Positions 1 through 10,300 of a stretch of DNA of 64,000 nucleotides are shown here, piece after piece. The stretch lies in NCBI GenBank assembly GCA_039566865.1, contig CM076961.1, positions 13,291,501 to 13,355,500 of the forward strand. Direction: 5' to 3'. A program made the translations under genes and the position numbers. Under the pieces are notes generated by a model. It saw nothing but the letters and a program-made list of their open reading frames with translations. It was not told where the DNA came from and searched no databases. This stretch comes from Aurelia coerulea. Lineage: Eukaryota > Cnidaria > Scyphozoa > Semaeostomeae > Ulmaridae. The first letter of the stretch is position 1, and each line of letters opens with the position of its first letter.

Positions 1-408
1 ACATTTTCATAACTGCTGAAAAAAAACTGGATGCCTCTTTCCCTGGTGCAATGTTAAGGATACCAGGATTCGGGGCACCTCATTGCCTTGACATTTCGGC
101 CAATTCTGGGGGTCCACTGGTTTTTGTAAAAGAGCATAGTATTTCAAAACGCCTCTGTGGCATATCTTTACATAATACCTGTAATGTTAAACTTTGAAAA
201 TACAAAGTGGCTGTTATTACCTATTTACAGACCTCCATGTCAGAATTTTGCATATTTTAAGGAGGAGTTAGAGAGAGTGATTTATTTTTATTCCAAATCA
301 TGTCATAATCATATGATAATTGGTAATTTCTACATGGAAAAAGAGGACCCACTGCTACCCTCGCTAATGGAAGATCATGACTTATGCAGCCTGATTAAAC
401 ACCTGTAG
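1..408 (+). pseudogene. LINE endonuclease (EEP) domain remnant
   Basis: Translation in two frames gives the middle of an apurinic-like endonuclease domain of a non-LTR retrotransposon: a first piece (about 5-150) containing a proline/glycine-rich stretch ending in SGGPLVF, then after a frameshift near 150-165 a second piece with IYRPP, a Tyr-rich stretch and IIGNFYMEKEDP, the latter matching the family's usual I-G-D-F-N motif with the catalytic Asp changed to Asn. The piece ends at a stop at 406-408, about 70 bases before the acceptor of the first ciliary-protein exon, so it is an intronic relic. It is open on the left and no RT follows. Family (CR1/L2/Rex-like) is inferred from the motif style only. 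Confidence 0.7.
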
Positions 409-478
409 GTTTCTTCTTGCAACTATCTTTATTGCAAATTGAGACGGACTTTAATGATGTTTACGTTCTCATTTGCAG

Positions 479-1374
479 TATCATTCGCCAGCTCTACCAA
501 GAAATCGCGTTGGTCTTCATGACGGTTCTCCACAGAACTGAAGCAGCGTTCCTCAAAGCTGATAAACAACGACGGTTAGACGAGGGCGAAAAAGAGAAAG
601 ATCGTGTTGCGAGCCCTGGCAAATCCAGCTCAAATTCTACGCCAAGCTTATCTAAACAAGCACAACAACAACAGAAATCCTTACAAGCCAAGCGTGATAA
701 AGAGGCTCGTTTGAGAGAGAGACAACGACAAAGTATCCGCAGGACCGCCTGGGTAGCAATCAGAACAGCGGGAGCAATTGCCAAAGCCCAAAAGAAATTC
801 GAAGATTTAACAACTGACGACATAGCAGTGTCTCATGAAATAAAAGAATTAACTGCCCCTGATTTCTGCCTGTATGAAATCCTAAAAACGGATGCAGTCA
901 TTACAGATAAAGAGAACGGTTTGGCTATCAACGATGGAGTCGTCCGGACCCAGAATCGATTTGGAAGGATTGACTTCTTCCAATTCACGTGGCAGCATGT
1001 TATCAACTACGCCCGGACACTGAAGAGGCAAACCGGATATACTGGCATGGGACTTGGTTCCGGCTCCAAGTTATCTGTCCGGGCAGCTTTTGGTTCAGAG
1101 AGGACTGCACTGAAGATGGAAGTGATACACAACTTCTTGAAAGAAAGTCTTGTAATTTATGACAAAGAATGCTGTCCTATATTGCCTATGGACTTCTTCT
1201 TGAATCTGCCATTCTGTAGCACAATAACGCAGCCGGTTCCCTCAATCAATGTTGTGCCCGACGGTGAAGAAGCGGACGCAAAGAAGACTGAGAGACCTAA
1301 AACTTCCGAAGTCGTTGCAGAGGTACGTCCAAGAAGTTCAACGCCAAGAGAGGAAGACACAACCAATGCAACCG
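479..1374 (+). CDS. CFAP54: CFAP54-like exon A
   Basis: Acceptor AG at 477-478 after a pyrimidine-rich tract; donor ACCG/GTAAGA after 1374. Encodes about 298 codons: a KEKDR-type charged region, a glutamine run, several RQR/RR basic clusters, then a more globular segment. An alternative donor after 1322 (AG/GTACGT) was rejected because it would leave phase 0, which does not fit exon B. Confidence 0.7.
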
Positions 1375-4300
1375 GTAAGAATAAGTTATAAAAATCATTT
1401 CAGGAGATGTTTTCAATTACTTCTCCGTACGCAGTGCTTCTTAAAGTAAAATTATTCTCATCTGACTTCAGTATTAATTTTTCTGGAGCTGTAATTGGTA
1501 TTTTCCGTGTGAAGACTGTTTCTCGGCTGTTCAGAGCTTGAGATTTGTACCCATTGCAAAAAAGACGCGTGCAAAGTCATTTCGCGCTCGTGCTGTATAC
1601 AGGGTGTCCTGAAAACCTTGCACTTTGTTTGAATGGCTGAGGGACTGAGACTTGAGCTGTCTCCTCTCAGCAACTTTTGTGCAGGAAAACTTACCTTACA
1701 GTTTGAGATCTTGCTCGATTAGATCAGACAAGTAATTGCTGCTTTTGCGTACAAGAAAGTCAAGCTAGCCGTTCTTTCTCAAACCAGAGGCCTCTCACTT
1801 CTACATTGCACACTATCATGGGAGTTTCAAATCAATGTAAAAAAGATTCAGGTTAGTCTCTTTACAAAGCAACAAACAAAGTTGTGATTGGTGGCTGCTA
1901 GTAAACAATAGATTTTAACAGGGCCTTGCAGAAATTAAGATTATTTAATATTATTGGAGCAAGTTTTGGAAGGAAATGGTGCTCCAAATTTGATTTTATT
2001 GATGAAACTTTGACTTTTCCCAGCTACTTATTGTGCTGCTGTTAGTACAGTTTCATTTAAATGTTTTGAAAAAAGAGGGGGAGGGAGAGGGAGGTAGTCT
2101 GTGGTCTGGAGTACAGGCTTTGAGGGAGGCAATTTTCTGGGACTGACTCTGTCAAAATCGCAAATTTTCCAATCACAATTTTCGCGAGAAAGTAGCAAAG
2201 TTGCAGTATTTTGCTAATTTCCTTTGCACACTAGTGTTATTTGATGTATTTTTTATCATAATTATCGAGTTTTGGAGGGAAATTGTTTTCTAGATTTGAT
2301 TTTACCTCATTTTTGCTGATTTTGGTCAGATTTGCCGCAAATCTTTCAAGGAGTGTATATTCTCTTGACTCACCCAATATATATCCAATAATGCTTGGTG
2401 TGCTAATTGCTCCAGGCATTTACTTTGTAGAAATATATAAATTAACCTGAATTTGGCCATCATTATTTCTTACGTCAGCATTTTCTTTTGTGTGATCAAG
2501 AAATGCGGCAAATTTGACCAAAATCAGGAAAAATGAGATAAAATCAAATATCTTTGGTTTCATTGCCAGGAACTTCCTCATTGCAAAGTTATCAGCAAAC
2601 ATCTTCTAGGGAGGAGGGGCAAATTCTCCTCTCCCCGACCTAAATAGGGTTAAACCCCTGAGTGTCCCTATTTGATCCATGTTTCAACGGTTAAAATGGT
2701 AAACATGTGTTTTCTTAACCCTAATCCATATGGGGGTGGATTCCAGCCCCCCCCCCCTCAAGGTTTTATTTGCTGCATTTTTAAACGACATCAGCTACCT
2801 CCTGCCAAATATGGGCGTGTCACGTGACCTGTGAGTTCTATTGTTCAAAACATTTTCCATCAAAATGTAGATAGTGGATAATTAGTAAAAGCCAGGGAAG
2901 TTAGGGGACATAGCATGTCGTTTAAAAATGCAGCAAATCAAACCTCGAGGGGACTTGGAAGCCTGATTTTCACAGATTTTTAACTTCGTGATGTCATTGT
3001 TGCGTCATAAGGCGTGACAGCCACACCCAAATTATGCTACAAGCTACAAATTACTTGTCCTGTAACTGTGCCAAATTATATTGAATTCTGGTGAGTCTAA
3101 GGCAGATTTCAGAGGGGGATGGAAAGCACCCCCCCCCCCCCAAAGTGCACAGTGATCCAGAGCATGTAATAAATTGCAAAAAATGAATTTTCGAAAATTG
3201 AAAAAATACACGACAGACTTTATGGAGGACATCCTGAGGATTAACATAAAACAAACCGTTTTAAAATCGGACCACTCAGTGCGGAGAAATGTATTTCTGA
3301 AGTTGGCCCAAATTTCATATGGTTGTTTACACTGACATTTCCGGTACAAGTGTCAAAATAACGTAAATTTCAAAATGTCGAAAGGTCATCTTGCCTTTGT
3401 CCGATTTTAGAATCTTTTCTTTTAAATGAAAGGTAATTCTTTCGTCTTTAATGCCATCTAGTTGCTGGATTCATACGGTAAAGGGTTATCCAAGAACTAT
3501 GCAAAGTTATATCCCTTGTACTCTACCCAAGAATCCTTTTTCAAAACTGGGAACTTCGACTTAAAAGTTGAAAACAAAAAAAGCAAGCGTTTGCAAGCCT
3601 TAGCGACTAATTTTTCATTAAACTCCAACGTCTTGTGAATGCTTCTCTGAAATCTTTCGTTCTGAGTCGTTCAAATTAATTGTCAGCAGTTCATTCAAAA
3701 TTGTTGGCAAAAGTTATGATGATTATGATGAAAATTTTAGTCAGGCATCTTCTTGATTCCTTTTTGCCAAAACAAAGAGCAGATTTCCAATACTTTTCAT
3801 GGCATTTTCTCAAAGTATAAGTAAAGTTCCCTTTTAAGTTACCAGACTTACTGGGAAAAATTACTGATGGGATTTTAATTTGAAAGGGTATCTTTTTATC
3901 GTGAGTATCAAGCGACAAATCTATATTCGCTAAACAATAAATTAACCAAAATATATGATGTCTCATAGTGTTCCTTATTCTGTGGAAAATAAATCATCAA
4001 TGATATTACTACCATTATCGCAAAACTGCTTGTTATATTAGCTCCAACTGCTACAAAGCCATGGCAAAATGTACTGAGAATTGTGACATAAAGGGGGGGG
4101 GGCAGACACAACAGTGGCAGCCAAAGAGAATGAACCAATAAATACATGTGCATGTAAAGAATGTCACAAAAATTCATTTTATCACAAATAAGATTAACAA
4201 GAAAGAATTGAGAGACTTGTGGCGTGTGACTCTTTTTAGCAGAACTGCAGAGTTCGTCTCATATTTAGGAACAAAGCTTTTGTTTTTGATGCTCTTGAAA

Positions 4301-7300
4301 ATATCCTCAAACTGCTTTTCTGACAAAAAACATTTTCGCATTCAATCCGATGAATTATTCTTCCATTATGTCTGTAAACTTTATTTATGCTTTGAGAAAA
4401 CTTCAAGGAAAATTATTGGGATTTTGCAAGGAATTGATAAGTTGCTTGACAAAAGTATCATCATAATCATCATAATCTTTTACCAACGATTTTGAACTAA
4501 TTTTTGACAATTAATTTGAACGACTCAGAACGAAAGATTTCAGAGAAGCATTCACAAGACGTTGGAGTTTAATGAAAAATTAGTCGCTAAGGCTTGCAAA
4601 CGCTTGCTTTTTTTGTTTTCAACTTTTAAGTTGAAGTTCCCAGTTTTGAAAAAGGATTCTTGGGTAGAGTACAAGGGATATAACTTTGCATAGTTCTTGG
4701 ATAACCCTTTACCGTATGAATCCAGCAACTAGATGGCATTAAAGACGAAAGAATTACCTTTCATTTAAAAGAAAAGATTCTAAAATCGGACAAAGGCAAG
4801 ATGACCTTTCGACATTTTGAAATTTACGTTATTTTGACACTTGTACCGGAAATGTCAGTGTAAACAAGCATATGAAATTTAGGCCAACTTCAAAAATACA
4901 TTTCTCCGCACTCAGTGGTCCGATTTTAAAACGGTTTGTTTTATGTTAATCCTCAGGATGTCCTCTATAAAGACTGTTGTGCATTTTTTGCATTTTCGAA
5001 AATTCATTTTTTGCAGTTTATTCCCTAATTTTCGTATTCTGGATCACTGTGAAGTGGTAGCTTGAAAAAGCCCAAATGGATTAGGGTTAAGCCATGCATT
5101 GCTTTCTAATGGTACGGAACTGTTGACACGCAATTATGCTTTCCCACGAATGCTGGGCATCCAAAGTTAAGATCTTAAAAATAGTGAACATGCCATGTTT
5201 GGCTGTTTTGGGCATGCCAAGACATAGGAATTTTGGCTGGTTTTTTTCTTCAGAAAGAAATAATGCACCTAAAACTATGAGAAAAATCTTGAAAATTGAG
5301 TTAAATCCTCAGTGAGATGATTACATTGATATGTTACAAATTGTTAGCATAGCTTGTGTTGCATGACTTTTCAAACAATGAATACCTCTTTCTCACTTAC
5401 TTGGTATTCTTCCTATCTTTATTCCTGAGGTATTTTCATTTATCACGTCAGAAAGGCCCAGATTCTTTAGCGTGAGATCAGGTTCACCGCAAACTAAAAA
5501 TCAAAGAAGGACGAGCCTCGTTATCTCAGTAAATTATTCTTTCGATTGCAACTTCATTTCCCCTAACCTCACTTTATCATTTCAATTCAAAGCAGTTGTG
5601 AAAGAGTCCACAGAGCAACGAAAAAGCGTGCCATCCGAAAAAGTTCCTGACAAATCTGACCGAATTCATGCCCGAGATCCTTTGCAAGCCAGTGACCTTG
5701 AGGTGGCCGTCCAATGGTATCGCCCAGAGTTGTCTCCTGATTCTTCAACCATTTTCTTATTCGCTATGAACAACAAAGCAGTCTCCATTACAGACAAGCC
5801 AACCTCGTTTGCAGCATTTGTCACAGTTAATCAAATACGAGCAAAGCTACCTGAAGATCTGCATCATGACTTGACGGAATTGTTTCATACAGCTGAGAGT
5901 GAACTGAACCAGCAATCAGGTAAATAAGCAGTAACACCATTCCTTTTATCCCTGTGTGAAACTTGCTCGCAGGGATACGTAATAATAAGATAGTGAACAA
6001 GTTGACCCTTCTTGTACATTCACCAATTGAGTCATGATCGAATCACGGCCTAGGCCTTTTTCAATGGCCACTACTAAGACAAGAAATGCAATGAGAATCA
6101 CATGAAACAGACTGTGAATCAAGGAAACCTTGAGAAAACGTAGACTGGCTACACAATCTCTGTATGCTCCTTAGAACTGATTTGTCACTCATTGAGCTGG
6201 CCATCAGCAACAACAACAACAGCGATATTGAGGGGCTAGTGTAGCTAGTCTAGAGAAAACGTATCATAAATGCAAAAAGAATGCTCATTTTACCTTCTGA
6301 GTGCAAAATCTTATAACTCGACCATTTCCATGCTTTGAAGATCAGAAGCTATCATGTCCCTGAGTGATCAATCAATTGACTCAAAGTTAAAAAACCGTCG
6401 ATCTTTACCGAATCTTGCAATCTGAACATGCTTTTCATAAAGCAAAACAACGCTGCTCTGGGGAACTGGCACTGACGAAAGTTATTTTGTAGACATTGTC
6501 TTGGAAAGGATTCACTCCTTAGAATCACAAAATAAAATCCTGGGTCTGCCGTATTCTGTCATTTTTTAAAGTAAATCAACAGAGTTAAAAGCAACTTAGC
6601 TAGTGGGACCATGGTCAATAATACACCGTTGATGTGACCTACATTCTGATCAAAATTGTATTCTTACTCATTATGTCTATACACTGTGCCGGATAAATTT
6701 CATCCGCATAAAATATGTTCGGATTGATTTGCGTTTAGGCTGTGCCGCACACGTCTTGTCCACTTTGCCCTCCCGTTTACACTGTGCCGGATAACTGCAG
6801 TCTCCCAGACCAAAATCATGCACAGAACAACATAAACTCGCACCAAGAGTACAATCATCAAAGACTATACATAGCCTGCTTCTTATTCACAGTCAAGAAA
6901 TTTTGTAAAAGCAAATTAGTTCGGTCATAATTCGTTGTTGAAAGTGCAAAGTATTTGAGATGGAAGAAATTGTAGGAAACATACTGATAAGCACACCAAA
7001 ATGTGGCTTTGACGATGAATGATCAGCAGATTCATTGGTCAAAGTATGATTTAATTCAAAAGTACGATCTTTCTTTTTCTTAACAAGGAACGGGATGGGC
7101 GCCACTTTTGTGACTCATGGATTTGAATACCCCTTATTGAAAAAGCCTCTTTAGTGGATGTGGATAACATTTATCCGAATAAAACCATTCACACTGTTCC
7201 AGGTAGCTGTCTGATTTAGTTTAATCCATTTTTCCAGGTGAACTACTTTTGTTCGCATAGCCGCTCTCACCTTCATGCGGATAGCATGGGTCTAATGTAA

Positions 7301-10300
7301 ACACGTCGCCTATCTGAACAAATTTTGATGCGGATGAAATCTATTCGGTACAGTGTAAACGGGGTCTACACGTATACATGTACAAAATACATGTAAAACA
7401 TTTGCAGAAGCTTATGCTAGAGGTATACAAATGTATTACTTCTGGAAACCCCTCCTTTCTGTGGGAGTTCTTCAATAGAAAAGTGCTTCCATATAACTTA
7501 ACAATAAACGATCTCCTCCAACTTCCTAAAACCAGGACTAATAAATATGGAAACGAGTCTCTTTCGTATAGGGGTAGCATGGTTCGGAATCGGCTTCCAG
7601 ACCAATGTAAAGCTGCAAAAAGCGATGATGAATTCCAAAATGAAAATCAGAAGTTGGAAGGGATCCGTATGTAACTGCCGTATTTGTATAATATAGGTTG
7701 TCTTCGAACATTGTAAATAGGGTAGAGTTGGCCTTTATTAGCATTAGCTATTTCTCTAGCCAACTGTAAATAAATTGTATTATCTAAACTGGCCGACAAC
7801 GAGATGCCGCATGCGAGGCGAGACAGTTGCAAAGGCCCTTTCAGTTAAAGGCATTGAGTCCATATAAATAGCTGAGCGTTAACGCTATCCTGAATTTTGC
7901 TGACAAACTGCTGACGGCCCTTTGTTATCGCATAATAGTGCTAAAGTCATTAGCTGTGGAGACCAAAGGCTTCTTAATCCTTGCGTTATCCTCAGGAATT
8001 TCTTTGGTTTAATTTCAATAGCGATTAAATCACAGCTTTTGTTTTATGATTGAAAAGAAGTTGATATTGGTCAGGAGCGCGCTATTCATGCGGACTCAGT
8101 GCCTTTAATAATGTTATAAAATGGATAAAAATGGTTCTCTTTATCCCCGGCATAGGGTAAGGTGAACTAGTCAGAGCGGTCACCAAAGAAAGCTCTTTTG
8201 TAAGGTATCAAAAAAAGATTATCAGTGGTAGTGACAAGATATGACATCATTCTGCCATTCATGACATCAGGATAATTTATGCATCATTGATTATAAGAAT
8301 ACCTTTATTGGCTAAAACGATTCAAAAACATAATAACGAACGATGTTTAAAAGTTAAAGTCAGAGAAGTGAAGTGAAGTTGCGTTTTTCAGCGCCAAGCG
8401 CTGGGATCGCAGAAATAAACAGACCTAATCGAGTCCTCGGCCTCTTGTCATGACGCTCAAGAGGTGGGGTCCTAACGGGTATCCAACCCACTCTGCTTGA
8501 CTGTTCTGGCTGCAAAGTCAGAGAATTACACCACTGCGCCACAACACCTTCAGATAATTTACTGTTCCCCCGTCTCACCTTGAATCAGGTTCATTCATTC
8601 CTTTCAGTTACCTTTGGAAAAACTTCAGCCGTGGTACAAGCTGCAACCTTGATGTCCACTTCGCCAACTCGTAAGAAAAAACCCGTTGGGATTAAAGCAA
8701 TTTCGGTGGAGCAAGACAAAGAGGACCAACTGCGGGTCACTTTGAAAGGGATTTTAGATCGATTGCATAATTCCTTCAAAAAAGACAGCGTAGCGGTAAG
8801 TTGTCTTACATTTCCTGTAACAAGCATCAACAACTGGTGTAAGTGTTTATTACATATTTCCTCGGGGAGAGGGTTATCTTGACCTGTCATCTGGCGGGGG
8901 CGTGCCTTTTTGCCCAAAAGATTGGTACCCATGATTGTACAAATCTTAAAAAGAGTTTAGGATCATAATTTCGCAAATCTAATGAAAATCTGGGCAAATA
9001 TGAAGCATTTCTTGTAATTCCTATTGCAAAATTTGAAAAGGGTACCCATAATTTCGTAAAATTTCCGAAAGTAATGCCCATAATTCCGTAACTTTTTCAG
9101 TCTTGATTTATTCTTTCATGGTTGTTTACAGCTACAATCAGTTAATGTAACTTTTTTCAAATAAGTATGATTTCAAGTTTTTACGAAAACTAAAGACAGA
9201 TGGGGATTTTTGAAAGAGTAGCCCTTAAAAGTGGCACGTCCGCGTACCACAAACATAGTTAAAAGTGGCACGTCCCCGTACCACAAACATAGTTAAAAGT
9301 GGCACGTCCGCGTACCACAAACATAGTTAAAAGTGGCACGTCCGCGTACCACAAACATAGTTAAAAGTGGCACGTCCCCGTACCACAAACATAGTTAAAA
9401 GTGGCACGTCCCCGTACCACAAACATAGTTAAAAGTGGCACGTCCGCGTACCACAAACATAGTTAAAAGTGGCACGTCCCCGTACCACAAACATAGTTAA
9501 AAGTGGCACGTCCGCGTACCACAAACATAGTTAAAAGTGGCACGTCCCCGTACCACAAACATAGTTAAAAGTGGCACGTCCGCGTACCACAAACATAGTT
9601 AAAAGTGGCACGTCCCCGTACCACAAACAAAGTTAAAAGTGGCACGTCCCCGTACCACAAACATAGTTAAAAGTGGCACGTCCGCGTACCACAAACATAG
9701 TTAAAAGTGGCACGTCCGCGTAACACAAACATAGTTAAAAGTGGCACGTCCCCGTACCACAAACATAGTTAAAAGTGGCACGTCCCCGTACCACAAACAT
9801 AGTTAAAAGTGGCACGTCCGCGTACCACAAACATAGTTAAAAGTGGCACGTCCCCGTACCACAAACATAGTTAAAAGTGGCACGTCCCCGTACCACAAAC
9901 ATAGTTAAAAGTGGCACGTCCGCGTACCACAAACATAGTTAAAAGTGGCACGTCCCCGTACCACAAACATAGTTAAAAGTGGCACGTCCCCGTACCACAA
10001 ACATAGTTAAAAGTGGCACGTCCGCGTACCACAAACATAGTTAAAAGTGGCACGTCCCCGTACCACAAACATAGTTAAAAGTGGCACGTCCGCGTACCAC
10101 AAATATGCTAGTATGCCCCTCCCCCGGAACATCTTTCATTGGATTGAATAAGGAATGCTGGTTTCTTTGCTATAAGTCAACTTTGCCGCTTCATATTGAT
10201 TGGTTATAGCTCCGGGATGGAGGAGCCCAAAATGACAAAAGGCCCTGGGGAGGAGGTGGCCCAAACTGGGTACCACCGCTAAACGATCATACCCACAACT

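Larger units (their letters stand above)
1375..3147. other. Intron 1 left part: decayed MITE hairpins and poly-C tracts
   Basis: No host exon is visible. A single GGGTGTCCTGAAAAC-type transposon end sits at about 1600, preceded by TA, without a partner end. Two short inverted-repeat elements follow (listed separately), and homopolymer C runs lie at about 2749 and 3130. Confidence 0.5.

Noticed and set aside
494..823. 109-codon minus-strand frame
   Set aside because: Antisense shadow of the CFAP54-like exon A.
1321..1326. Alternative donor AG/GTACGT for CFAP54-like exon A
   Set aside because: Leaves phase 0, incompatible with the phase-1 acceptor of exon B at 5596.
8470..8548. tRNA gene
   Set aside because: Pol III boxes are present but the cloverleaf is not; fits a SINE head.
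9227..10105. CRISPR-like regular repeats
   Set aside because: Units are contiguous with no unique spacers, in a eukaryotic intron.
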